From positions 473,582-537,581 of the forward strand of contig FO203512.1 in NCBI GenBank assembly GCA_000967895.1: 64,000 nt of DNA, read 5' to 3'. Below, one piece after another: positions 39,736-48,468 of the stretch; the stretch's first letter is position 1, and each line of letters starts with the position of its first letter. Under the pieces are notes generated by a model. The model did not search any database and was not told the DNA's origin. It saw nothing but the letters and a program-made list of their open reading frames with translations. The stretch is from Oleispira antarctica RB-8. GTDB lineage: Bacteria > Pseudomonadota > Gammaproteobacteria > Pseudomonadales > Oceanobacteraceae. The position numbers and the translations under genes are program-made.

Positions 39736-40737
39736 TTATGTTCTAAGGTTTACATCCAGCAATCTACATAGATCATCAGAAAATTTTATAATCTTATCAT
39801 TATTCTTAATTTCTGTTGTTTCTACGTTATCTTCTATTCCAGATAAATTAAGACTATGTTTGGTTAATAGGTTTTTCATAGGACTTTCTTCAATGACAAA
39901 TATAATCCCGCCCTTAACCACCTCTACAGATTCTATACCTAAAAACTCAAAATTATCTTCGAACAAAATAGTCACTGCTGGCGTAAAAAATCTAGCGCCA
40001 TCCTCCATAGTAGCAAGGATAGTATGAGACTTATTGAGTGTATTCGAAGTCGTCTTATATCTATCGATCCCTAGTGGTCTCTTATAAAAAGATCGGTCCC
40101 AGCCCCTACCTTTAGCAACATAAACCTCAGCATCAAAATGAAAATCTAAGGCTAAAAAATCGATAGCTCTATAACCGAGATACATTCCATTATTACCTTG
40201 TAAATTATATGATATTAAAGTATGAATATAATCATAATTAAATTGTGTATACGCTCCTTCATATGAAGTTCGAACTAAGAAGTCTGAAAGCTTAACTTTA
40301 TGACTCGGCCAAATAACATACTCAGCAATATATTCCTTCAGATTAGCTACTTTCTTTCCTTTCATCTGCGATTTAAAGGCCAGTGAATAAATCTTTTTTT
40401 CCATAGATCGAAAAGCCTTGGCCTTTTTACTAATCACACTGCAACAATAAAATACAAGGATAAAACTAATAGCAGTAGGTATACAGAAAACAAGAGCCAA
40501 GCCATCTACCAAAAATATAAGAGTTAATGAAAGTAGAGTAACACCCAAAATAAAAACTGATATTAAAAATATTAAGAATAAGAAGTTACTAGCACGATAG
40601 AAATCAAAATTTAAATCAGCGCGCTCTTTGTAGGGACTAATGATTTTCTGGGCATCAGAAAATTCTGTAACAGGGTCCATTTCAACGAGAATTTCATCGA
40701 GTACATTCGCTGCCCTTACATACTTATCCCACCACAT
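39736..40737 (-). CDS. Unknown 333-residue membrane protein
   Basis: The protein has a soluble N-terminal part, two closely spaced membrane hairpins (about residues 50-72 and 78-100) and a cytoplasmic C-terminal domain with many aromatic residues. The arrangement, with YEGAYTQFNYDYI and GYRAIDFLALDF, is faintly like DUF3137 proteins, but I cannot assign it. The DNA is more AT-rich than the core genes, suggesting transfer. It sits between the RAYT repeats and a degenerate REP unit. Confidence 0.65.
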   Translation of the reverse strand: MWWDKYVRAANVLDEILVEMDPVTEFSDAQKIISPYKERADLNFDFYRASNFLFLIFLISVFILGVTLLSLTLIFLVDGLALVFCIPTAISFILVFYCCSVISKKAKAFRSMEKKIYSLAFKSQMKGKKVANLKEYIAEYVIWPSHKVKLSDFLVRTSYEGAYTQFNYDYIHTLISYNLQGNNGMYLGYRAIDFLALDFHFDAEVYVAKGRGWDRSFYKRPLGIDRYKTTSNTLNKSHTILATMEDGARFFTPAVTILFEDNFEFLGIESVEVVKGGIIFVIEESPMKNLLTKHSLNLSGIEDNVETTEIKNNDKIIKFSDDLCRLLDVNLRT

Positions 40738-41063
40738 ATAAATCCCTTTTATTAAATAATAAACTTTATCGTCTTTAATGTAACATCATGAAACCAAATC
40801 ATAACTCAAGGATAATTAGGATACCCATCCTAGTTAAGTGTTCAGTTAACAGAAAAAGCAAAGCAGCTGTAATAAATAATTAACGCCGCTTTCAGATGCC
40901 ATTTAATGAGCAATCTGAGAGCGGCTTTATATGAGCACTTTCTTCAGTCCCTGAAGATGCAGCCCTCAAATCAGTCACCTTTACTTAAAATACGTTTATC
41001 GTAATCACTAGTCTTAAAATTTAACTTTTTACCGCTCTAATACTATTGCCAATTAAATTGTAT
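40738..41063. other. Intergenic stretch with degenerate REP and a terminator-like hairpin
   Basis: A decayed REP unit (TTAGGATACCCATCCTAG core) is at 40813-40836. GCCGCTTTCAGAT (40885-40897) pairs with ATCTGAGAGCGGC (40913-40925), probably ending the leftward tetR transcript. No convincing gene is visible. Confidence 0.55.
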
Positions 41064-41651
41064 TTATAAGGTTTTTATTAGCACGAACATTTGATTGATC
41101 ATCTTTTGTGCTAACTGCTCCTCATCTGGGCGATTAAAGTAACCGCGCAAACCCGTAAGCTGTACCTGAAAAAATCGCGCATATTCAAGCCCAGTAAGAG
41201 TACCCTTTAACTCTCCATTGCTTATGGCTTGCTCAAACAATTGTGTTAAATAGGCTTCAAATTGAGCCGCTAAATCCAAGCTTAGTTTGTATAAATTAGA
41301 GTCCTTTTCTGCAAATTCACTGTTTGCTTTAACAAGCATACAAATAGCACTTGGACTGCAATCTTTTGTGTTAATTATAACGTTCTCTACAAACGCACGT
41401 AATCCTCCGAGTACCGTATCGGCGCTTGATAAAAACCCTTCTATTTGGGTTTTCATTTGTACGGTGTAATCTTTCAATGATTCACTGTACAGGCCTTCTT
41501 TAGAACCAAATGCAGAGTAAATACTGCCTGGTCGCATGTTAATGGCTTCTTGTAAGTCACGTGTTGAGGTTGCATGAAAGCCCTTGTGCCAGAATAACTG
41601 GCTAGCAACGCGAATCACATTCTCGCGTTCAAATTTAACCTTATTAACCAT
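41064..41651 (-). CDS. TetR-family transcriptional regulator
   Basis: The ATG at 41649-41651 has a GAGAA site upstream and leaves the palindromic operator outside the coding region; an in-frame upstream ATG at 41675 would lie inside that operator. The 195-residue protein has the TetR HTH (VASQLFWHKGFHATSTRDLQEAINMRPGSIYSAFGSKEGLY) and a helical ligand domain with a CMLVKANSEF segment. It is divergent from the AhpD-like gene and probably represses it and itself. Confidence 0.87.
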   Translation of the reverse strand: MVNKVKFERENVIRVASQLFWHKGFHATSTRDLQEAINMRPGSIYSAFGSKEGLYSESLKDYTVQMKTQIEGFLSSADTVLGGLRAFVENVIINTKDCSPSAICMLVKANSEFAEKDSNLYKLSLDLAAQFEAYLTQLFEQAISNGELKGTLTGLEYARFFQVQLTGLRGYFNRPDEEQLAQKMINQMFVLIKTL

Positions 41652-41667
41652 ATCATTCTCAACCAAT

Positions 41668-41706
41668 TTGAACATTCGCTCAATTTTAACTTGAGCAACC
41701 GTTCAA
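41668..41706. promoter_or_regulatory. Palindromic operator between tetR and the AhpD-like gene
   Basis: TTGAACATTCGCTCAA (41668-41683) and TTGAGCAACCGTTCAA (41691-41706) form an inverted repeat with three central mismatches and a 7-bp spacer. Its placement in the divergent intergenic region suits binding by the TetR-family product. Confidence 0.65.
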
Positions 41707-41763
41707 AATCAAATAGTATGTGTCTTGAAGTTATTTAAACCTAATTATTTATTGGAGCTAGAC

Positions 41764-42306
41764 ATGACAGAATTTACTTTATACACAGCAGAAAATGCAC
41801 CTGAAGCATCAAAACCTTTAATGGCAGATTCAGTAGCTGCATTTGGTATGGTGCCTAATTTACACGCCGTGATGGCCGAAGCACCCACCTTACTTAAAGG
41901 TTACCAAGTACTGCATGATTTATTTCAAAAAACATCATTCAATGCAGAAGAGCTTACCGTTGTATGGCAGTCAATTAACGTTGAACATAAATGTCACTAC
42001 TGCGTACCAGCACATAGCGCAATTGCAGCTTCAATGAACGTTGACCAAGGTATTGTTGATTCTCTAGTGAATGAAACACCACTAGCGGATTCTAAACTTG
42101 AAATACTACGTGAAACAACATTAGCAATGACACGCGAGCGCGGTGTCATTAGCGATGATCAAATTGAGAAGTTTTTTGCAGCGGGTTATGGCAAACAACA
42201 GCTACTTGAAATTATTGTAGGTTTATCTCAAAAAGTAATGAGCAACTACACTAATCACCTTGCTGATACACCAGTAGATGAGCCATTTAAAAAGTTCGTA
42301 AAATAG
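41764..42306 (+). CDS. Carboxymuconolactone decarboxylase/AhpD-like protein
   Basis: The ATG at 41764 has a GGAG site upstream. The 180-residue protein has the AhpD-type motif EHKCHYCVPAH (Glu75, Cys77, Cys80, His84), which in AhpD carries out thiol-based peroxide detoxification. The substrate of this one is unknown. It is divergent from tetR, and the shared operator suggests induction by a small molecule, perhaps an oxidant or electrophile. Confidence 0.88.
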   Translation: MTEFTLYTAENAPEASKPLMADSVAAFGMVPNLHAVMAEAPTLLKGYQVLHDLFQKTSFNAEELTVVWQSINVEHKCHYCVPAHSAIAASMNVDQGIVDSLVNETPLADSKLEILRETTLAMTRERGVISDDQIEKFFAAGYGKQQLLEIIVGLSQKVMSNYTNHLADTPVDEPFKKFVK

Positions 42307-42317
42307 AGCAAAGTCCA

Positions 42318-42564
42318 CAACTAGGACCCCATCCTAGTTGAAAACCAACATCATGATCACCAAGCTAAATTAAAAGGTTTAATTTAGCTTGGTGATCATG
42401 ATGCCTAAACCTCGTAAAACCCTCATCGCCGTCGAATCTACGCCTTACTACCACATGATCATTCATATCAGACCGAGCCAAGAGCTGGTTAGATCATGAA
42501 ATTGTGGAACGCTGGCATCAGCTTTTCAATGGCACAGTCCTTTCGCAAAAGTATCTTAAAAATG
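42318..42564 (+). pseudogene. RAYT fragment with REP and a perfect hairpin, copy 4
   Basis: A REP-like unit with a shortened loop (42318-42340) is followed by a perfect hairpin (23-bp arms, 42352-42374 and 42378-42400). The first 60 or so bases of the transposase gene (from 42398) are then joined to an internal part (GTGGAACGCTGGCATCAG onward) up to about 42564. Large internal and terminal parts are deleted. Confidence 0.8.
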
Positions 42565-42603
42565 TGTGTTAGTTGTTTCTAGAAAATAGCGGTCAAGTCA
42601 TCG

Positions 42604-43002
42604 TTAGTTCAGCGATGATTTATAATCTACTGAGCTAAATATCGCCTTACGTTGACGGCTTCTTTGCTGCTCTTGCTCTAGTATGCTTTGAGCATTTACT
42701 TCACCGAGTGGAATGTCGTCCTCTCGGGTAAGATTTCCATCGGCGGCCAATGATAGATAGCGTGAGCAACAGACTCTTAAAAAAGAGGTAAAGTTGCTAA
42801 TGTCATGATCAGCATCGAGAGATTCTAGGTACAGCTTTGTTATCATTTGGTTGACGCTCATCTGGTCTCGAAATGATAGTTCTTCTAGGGTATCCCAAAA
42901 GAATTCCTCTAGCCTAATGGAGGTAACAACTCCGTCAATGCGAAGAGATTTTGTGCGATAGCTCCATAGGCGGCTATCGGCATTTATAAAAAGCTGACAC
43001 AT
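42604..43002 (-). CDS. Ribbon-helix-helix domain protein
   Basis: The 132-residue protein contains SLRIDGVVTSIRLEEFFWDTLEELSFRDQMSVNQMI, the pattern of the RHH_4 family of DNA-binding or regulatory proteins. The tail is charged. It lies among transposase fragments. Its targets are unknown. Confidence 0.7.
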   Translation of the reverse strand: MCQLFINADSRLWSYRTKSLRIDGVVTSIRLEEFFWDTLEELSFRDQMSVNQMITKLYLESLDADHDISNFTSFLRVCCSRYLSLAADGNLTREDDIPLGEVNAQSILEQEQQRSRQRKAIFSSVDYKSSLN

Positions 43003-43053
43003 AAGTATGCTCTCAATGCTGTTTAAGTCTTATAACAATCTTTATAGCAAGTG

Positions 43054-43611
43054 TTACAGCAATGCTACAAATTGTTTCAACATGGCTGGGTGGGCAGGCC
43101 ACGCAGGTGCTGTGACTAGTTTACCATCTGTTATTGCACCATCCATTGGTAATTCTATGTACTCGGCTCCGGCCATTTTTATTTCTGGCTGGCAAGCAGG
43201 ATAGGCTGATACTTTTTTGCCTTCAATAACACTCGCTGCGGTTAGCAATTGTGGCCCGTGACAGATTGAGGCAATTGGTTTATCCGCTCTAGCGAAGTAC
43301 TGAATAATTTCAATAACTTTAGCATTCAGACGTAAGTATTCAGGAGCCCGCCCGCCTGGTAGATATAGTCCATCGTATTCTTCGATATTGATATCAGAAA
43401 AAGACGCGTTAAGTATAAAGTTGTGGCCGCGTTTTTCGGTATAAGTTTGGTCGCCTTCAAAATCATGAATGGATGTGGCTATGCTATCGCCTGCGTTTTT
43501 ATCAGGGCAAACAGCATCTATGTCGTGGCCCATTGCGAGTAAGGCTTGGAATGGAACCATGTTTTCATAATCTTCTACGAAATCACCGGTGATCATGAGT
43601 ACTTTAGCCAT
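43054..43611 (-). CDS. DJ-1/PfpI-family protein
   Basis: The 185-residue protein has the class-I glutamine-amidotransferase-like fold with the nucleophile elbow [10 protein letters not shown] (Cys117, His118), [16 protein letters not shown] and an N-terminal acidic residue region ([13 protein letters not shown]). Members act as proteases, glyoxalases or chaperones; the exact activity is not readable. It is encoded just downstream of the ribbon-helix-helix gene in genomic order and starts at 43611 on the minus strand. Confidence 0.88.
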   Translation of the reverse strand: MAKVLMITGDFVEDYENMVPFQALLAMGHDIDAVCPDKNAGDSIATSIHDFEGDQTYTEKRGHNFILNASFSDINIEEYDGLYLPGGRAPEYLRLNAKVIEIIQYFARADKPIASICHGPQLLTAASVIEGKKVSAYPACQPEIKMAGAEYIELPMDGAITDGKLVTAPAWPAHPAMLKQFVALL

Positions 43612-43740
43612 GTTTAAAACCTTTATGTCAGTATGAAAATCTTGCGCACTTTGAACGAATTAGCATTCATTCAAATGATGCGTTGTTGATAATTCATTGA
43701 ACCATGCTGGTTTAATGTTCGGGTAATACTGAGATACTAC

Positions 43741-44040
43741 ATTTAGTTGGAACAACTAGCGGAACAACGGACACCTGGAACAACTAGGAGAACAATTAGG
43801 ACATCCATCCTAGTTGAAAGCTAAAACTTATGATCTAGAGTTAAATTAAGCCTTTTAATTTAGCTTGGTGATCATGATGCCTAAACCTCGAAAAACCCTC
43901 ATCGCCTCGAATCCACGCCTTACTACCACTGTGTTGCACGTTGTGTGCGAAGAGCCTTTCTCTGATGAATAGCGTTCAAGTCTTCAGGATATCAGGTGTA
44001 TTCTGTGAAATTTTTATGCCTGATATTTAGGTTCGTTGAT
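43741..44040 (+). pseudogene. Degenerate REP cluster and RAYT remnant, copy 5
   Basis: Several decayed GGAACAACTAG pieces (43750-43790) and one better REP unit (43793-43816) precede a remnant of the transposase gene from 43874. The remnant has a 1-bp deletion in the sixteenth codon region, a large internal deletion and the family 3' end (GATATTTAGG). The rest of the 43612-44066 gap holds no gene that I can support. Confidence 0.75.
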
Positions 44041-44066
44041 CCATACACCTTAAAATGTTTGTCTAA

Positions 44067-44744
44067 TTAAGAGGATATAGCTTCATCCTCAAAATCGCCT
44101 TCAATGCTCATGCCAGGCTGTTGGTCGATAAGTTCCGTCAAAAAAGGGTAGTGCTTTTTATAAGCCTGTACGATTGCCTGAAAGGGCACATCATCAAAGT
44201 GCCCGTGTTCATTCAGATATTCCATATGTTTATCACCCGCCTGATCAAATTCATGAAAGATTGAATCATTAATGCCATCAAACTCAAGGGGCTTAATACC
44301 TGCTTTATCGCAGAGCAGCTGATTAAAAGCAGGAGTAGCCTTTACCCATTTATTATTAAGATAAAACTCGGTATAGCCATGCCAAGCAAAGACATCAGAC
44401 TGCATCACTTGCTTTAATTTTTCTGAACTCAGATGGTTTTTAACATCAGAGAACCCAACGCGAGTAGGAATGTCTACAGCACGTCCAGCGGCAGCCAGTA
44501 AGACCGCTTTAGCGACACAATAGCCGTAACCTTGATTTAATGTTGTACTCGCTCTTAATCCATTAGGTGTAAGCTGAATACGATAAGGGTCGTAACGAAT
44601 ACTATCGCGCACCGCGTAATAGAGCTTAATGGCCTTCTGGGTTTGATCTTGCTCAGAGCCAACCGTCTCGTTAGCAAAGCGAATGATCGCGCTATTATCC
44701 GAATCTATAAAGTCAGTCGAGATTAAGTTATTTTTAATATTCAT
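44067..44744 (-). CDS. Transglutaminase-like protein
   Basis: The 225-residue protein has the transglutaminase-core pattern: AVRDSIRYDPYRIQL, the nucleophile region GYGYCVAKAVLLAAAGRAVDIPTRVGF (Cys76) and the histidine in WHGYTEFYLNNKWVKATPAFN (His122). No signal peptide is present, so it is probably cytoplasmic. Substrates are unknown. It is encoded downstream of the DASS transporter on the same strand. Confidence 0.87.
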   Translation of the reverse strand: MNIKNNLISTDFIDSDNSAIIRFANETVGSEQDQTQKAIKLYYAVRDSIRYDPYRIQLTPNGLRASTTLNQGYGYCVAKAVLLAAAGRAVDIPTRVGFSDVKNHLSSEKLKQVMQSDVFAWHGYTEFYLNNKWVKATPAFNQLLCDKAGIKPLEFDGINDSIFHEFDQAGDKHMEYLNEHGHFDDVPFQAIVQAYKKHYPFLTELIDQQPGMSIEGDFEDEAISS

Positions 44745-44811
44745 TGATGCTTCCTAAACTTCAAATTTCCGCTTACGGATAATGACCTACTTGGGGCTGC
44801 TCTTCTACCTT

Positions 44812-46167
44812 TCACAACCAAAACATATAACTTGTAATGATCATGCTGAATATCAAATTCAGTATCAAGCCCACTTTCATCATGGTGTTTTGAGGAATGT
44901 AGCCACTGGAAAAAACAATCGCATTAGGCGGCGTCGCAACCGGGAGTATAAACGCGCAAGAGGCTGCAATCGCAATGGCACTTACTATCATGGTGGTATC
45001 AAGGCCCATCACGTCGGCCATGCCCATAAAAGTTGGAATCATTAACGCAGACAGTGCCGTATTGCTGGATATTTCGGTCATAAAGATAATAAATAAAATA
45101 ACCAGCAAGAGTAACCAATAAAGGCTAAGGCCTGCGCTTAACATTTCTAATTGCTGTGCTAAATACAGGTTGGCTCCAGTCGCGCTTAATACGGCGCTCA
45201 GGGCTAGGCCGCCACCAAATAAAAGCAATACACCCCATTGGGTATTATTTTCAAAGGCTTTCCAGCTTAAGCTTTTACTGGCATGCAGCACAACGATCGC
45301 TATGATTGCTATCCAACTATCGAAGTCTGCTATTTTACCCAATATACCTTGAATGAAATCTCCAAAAATCCATAAGCTGGCGGTGGTGATAAAAATAATA
45401 ATCGCCAGAATACGTTGGCGGCTCCAAGCAAAAGATTGAACTTCTGCAATCTCTGACTTAAATAGCGTTAAGTTTGGTTTGAGGTAGGTGTATAAAATGC
45501 CCCACATCAGCGGCAATAAAACGAGGCTTATCGGAAGGGCAATGATTAGCCATTCGTAAAAAGATAATCCCAAAGCACTGGCAGCAATGGCATTGGGGGG
45601 GCTGCCAACAATGGTGGCAATACCACCGATGTTGGCCGAATAGGCGATGCCCAATAATAAAAAGGCAAAGACTGTTTTGTGTTTCTCATATTCAAGGTGC
45701 GACATTAAGCCCAGCGCTATAGGCAGCATCATCACGGTAGTGGCGGTATTGCTGATCCACATCGATAAAAATGCCGTTAATGAAAACAATATGAGGCAAA
45801 TAACTAAACCATTGTTTTTGGCTTTGAGCATGAGAATATGCGCGAAGTGTTGATCGAGTTTGTGTTCATGCAAAGTAGCTGCCAGTGCAAAGCCGCCTAA
45901 GAATAAAAATATAATGGGGTGGGCAAAGCTAAGTAACGCGACTTTTAAATCCATTACGTTGAATGCAACGGCTAAAACAGGCACGAGTAAAGCCGTTACG
46001 CTGAGCGGGAATAATTCAGCGAGCCAAGCATGGGCAATAAGAGATAATATAATAAGTCCGTGTTGAACTGATTCACTGATTTGGCTGGTTAATATTAAGG
46101 TGATGAGGGCGGTTTGTATGAATACTGCCAAGAGCCATTTCATAAGAGTGTCCTGTCGAGGCTTCAA
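44812..46167 (-). CDS. SLC13/DASS-family anion-sodium symporter
   Basis: The 451-residue protein has 11 or so membrane segments and the two DASS Ser-Asn-Thr motifs, MWISNTATTVMMLPIA and TEISSNTALSALMIPTFMG, which bind sodium and the carboxylate or sulfate group. GSPPNAIA and ATPPNAIVF are also typical. The transported anion (dicarboxylate, sulfate or phosphate) cannot be decided. Confidence 0.9.
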   Translation of the reverse strand: MKPRQDTLMKWLLAVFIQTALITLILTSQISESVQHGLIILSLIAHAWLAELFPLSVTALLVPVLAVAFNVMDLKVALLSFAHPIIFLFLGGFALAATLHEHKLDQHFAHILMLKAKNNGLVICLILFSLTAFLSMWISNTATTVMMLPIALGLMSHLEYEKHKTVFAFLLLGIAYSANIGGIATIVGSPPNAIAASALGLSFYEWLIIALPISLVLLPLMWGILYTYLKPNLTLFKSEIAEVQSFAWSRQRILAIIIFITTASLWIFGDFIQGILGKIADFDSWIAIIAIVVLHASKSLSWKAFENNTQWGVLLLFGGGLALSAVLSATGANLYLAQQLEMLSAGLSLYWLLLLVILFIIFMTEISSNTALSALMIPTFMGMADVMGLDTTMIVSAIAIAASCAFILPVATPPNAIVFSSGYIPQNTMMKVGLILNLIFSMIITSYMFWL

Positions 46168-46467
46168 TTAAGCCAATTATCAGGCTTTGTTGTTTTTTTA
46201 TATTATAGGCAGTTTTTAATTCGTTAAGGAAGCTAGAAGTCTGTAATAGTCATAGTGGTAAATATGGACTAAAGACTGACTCGGTGATGGCATTAGATAA
46301 GCGTGCGAGAGTATTCTTAGTGTGTACTGTCCTTATAAAAAGTGACTCTTTTATTTATTGATAACTGCAAAAAAAACTTCAGGCACAAAAAAAGCCGCTC
46401 CCTATCATTTTAAAGATGATTGGGCGGCTTTTGTAGTTTTGGCTATCCGGTTTTACCCTTCTCAAAA
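46168..46467. terminator. Intergenic stretch with terminator of the GIY-YIG-like gene
   Basis: AAAAGCCGC (46390-46398) and GCGGCTTTT (46424-46432) form a stem, with inner pairing of ATCAT and ATGAT, flanked by A- and T-runs. It is an intrinsic terminator facing both ways, just after the leftward gene that ends at 46468. The rest of the gap shows no gene. Confidence 0.7.
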
Positions 46468-47067
46468 TTAACGCTTTTTAAGAGTAGAGCCTCGATTATC
46501 CAAGCGCGCCATGATATCGCGCATTTCTTGTGCTTCAGCAGATGCTTTCATGAGCTTCTTTGATTCGCGTTCGGCCTTCTCTTCTGCAATCGCTTCTTTA
46601 ATTGCTCGTTCTTTAGCGGCTGAATTGGTTCGGCCTGAGGCAACTTTAGGCTTTACGATTTTTGTTGTGACGGGACCGCCGCTCGTTTTAGATTTTACTG
46701 TTGGTTTTTTGACCGCTGCTTTTTTCGGGGCGGCAACTTTAACGGGTTTTGGTTTTGTGGTTTTAACACCCACTAAACTGATGCCTTGGTGCTCTTCCAT
46801 CGCTTCTTCAAATAAATCTTTCAAATCTTCTCTGTCAAAAGCTACAGCGTACTCAGAGGGGGTAAAGCTTTTTGCACCAAAATCTCGGATATCTTTAAAC
46901 AGGCGAGCGGCTGTGTGGTCTAGTGCGGCTGCTTCTTGGTATTGCTTCCAGCGTTCTTCTACGCTGTCTTTGGTAGTGCCTACATAAACTTCGTCGGTGA
47001 CATCATTGGTAATTATAAAAACAATCAAAATACTTCTCAAATCTTGGATTGGAAAAAGGTTGAGCAT
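46468..47067 (-). CDS. GIY-YIG-like protein with Lys/Ala/Pro-rich tail
   Basis: The N-terminal 90 residues resemble a degenerate GIY-YIG domain: FIITNDVTDEVYVGTTKDSVEERWKQYQEAA, HTAARLFKDIRDFGAKSFTPSEYA. The rest is a low-complexity basic tail (KPKPVKVAAPKKAAVKKPTVK and more), typical of nucleic-acid contact. The ATG at 47065-47067 is used, but a TTG near 47028 with a GAGAAG site is possible and would begin right at the domain. Nuclease activity is unproven. Confidence 0.65.
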   Translation of the reverse strand: MLNLFPIQDLRSILIVFIITNDVTDEVYVGTTKDSVEERWKQYQEAAALDHTAARLFKDIRDFGAKSFTPSEYAVAFDREDLKDLFEEAMEEHQGISLVGVKTTKPKPVKVAAPKKAAVKKPTVKSKTSGGPVTTKIVKPKVASGRTNSAAKERAIKEAIAEEKAERESKKLMKASAEAQEMRDIMARLDNRGSTLKKR

Positions 47068-47187
47068 TCTAATCGACCGCACAGAAAAGGCTAGGCCATT
47101 CGTGTAATTTTCATCAAACTTTTTATGTTTTTTTCAAAAAAAATTTATTCTAGTGATCGATTGCGTTATTTGAAAATTTGCAAGGGT

Positions 47188-48372
47188 TTATTCGCTTGGT
47201 TTCTCTCTTTTTCCGGCAATAGCGACGGTACTTTGCAAGCGTCCTGAGCGCATAAACTCAATGCGAATATTTTCACCGGGGCGTAAGGCGGCAATTTGAT
47301 TCATTGCAGCTTTGGCATTTTCACTGGGCAGGTCATTAAGTGAGGTAATGATATCTCCCATCATCAATCCAGACTGCTGTGCAGGTCCATTCAAGGCTAA
47401 TCCCGTAACAATTAATCCCTCGAGTGCCGTTGGCAGCCCAATGTTAGTTAAAAGGGCTGGCGTGGCTTCTTGTACTTCTATTCCCATCCAGCCGCGTATG
47501 GTTTGGCCAAATTGAGTAATGTCGCCTAGTACCTGAGCAGCGCTATTGGCAGGAATTGCAAAGCCAATGCCTTGTGAACCACCTGATTGAGAATAAATCG
47601 CTGAGTTAATTCCGACCAGCTGACCATATGCATTAATAAGCGCACCGCCCGAATTGCCCGGATTAATTGCGGCATCGGTTTGAATATAATCTTCGTACGT
47701 ATTCAGCCCCAATTGATTTCTGCCCATTGCACTCACAATTCCCATGGTCACTGTTTGACCAACGCCAAAAGGGTTGCCGATGGCAAGTACAACATCGCCA
47801 ACATCCAGCGGATCTTGGTCTGCAATGTGTATGTAAGGAAGATCACTTAGATTAATTTTTAGTACCGCGAGATCGACTTCTGCATCACTGCCAATCAGCG
47901 TTGCGTCGATCTCTCGACCGTCATGCATTGAGACGCGAATTTCAGTCGCGCCAGCAATAACGTGATGGTTCGTAAGAATATAGCCTGCAGGGTTCATAAT
48001 TACCCCAGACCCTAAACTGGACTGCATGCGTTCATTGGGCTCGTTATTAAAAAAGCGACGTAAAAAAGGATTATTTAATAATGGGTGTTGCTGTTGTTTA
48101 ACAATGCGCTGAGTAAAAATATTCACAACCGCAGGCGCTGCTCTTTTGACTGCGGCAGAGTAACTTACAGGGCCAGTTTGATCGGTTAGGCGCTGCATCG
48201 GTTTTAAGTCAATCGGTTTAAGGGCAGTCTCTGCGCGTTGGGCGGGCTGTTGTGGAGAGATGTTTAATTGTGGAAACCAATCAGGTTTGATCAATATAAT
48301 TAATAAGGCAATAATTAGCCCGAGTAATACCGGAATTAAATAAACAGTTAACCAATTTTGTGATTGTCGCAT
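47188..48372 (-). CDS. degS: DegS/AlgW-like periplasmic serine protease
   Basis: The 394-residue protein has an N-terminal membrane anchor (about residues 8-28) and a trypsin-like domain with the triad in LTNHHVIAG (His), AEVDLAVLKI (Asp) and NPGNSGGALIN (Ser). One PDZ domain follows (about residues 290-385). The single PDZ and anchor indicate the DegS/AlgW type, which cleaves anti-sigma factor RseA/MucA in envelope stress. In Pseudomonas algW lies close to hisC; here the accessory block lies between them. Confidence 0.93.
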   Translation of the reverse strand: MRQSQNWLTVYLIPVLLGLIIALLIILIKPDWFPQLNISPQQPAQRAETALKPIDLKPMQRLTDQTGPVSYSAAVKRAAPAVVNIFTQRIVKQQQHPLLNNPFLRRFFNNEPNERMQSSLGSGVIMNPAGYILTNHHVIAGATEIRVSMHDGREIDATLIGSDAEVDLAVLKINLSDLPYIHIADQDPLDVGDVVLAIGNPFGVGQTVTMGIVSAMGRNQLGLNTYEDYIQTDAAINPGNSGGALINAYGQLVGINSAIYSQSGGSQGIGFAIPANSAAQVLGDITQFGQTIRGWMGIEVQEATPALLTNIGLPTALEGLIVTGLALNGPAQQSGLMMGDIITSLNDLPSENAKAAMNQIAALRPGENIRIEFMRSGRLQSTVAIAGKREKPSE

Positions 48373-48468
48373 TGCATCTCTACCGCATTAGGGGTGTGCT
48401 TACATAAGGTGTACTTTGTATCAGGGAGTGTACTTTATTTATGCTTGCCATACCGACTAGGATTTTTT

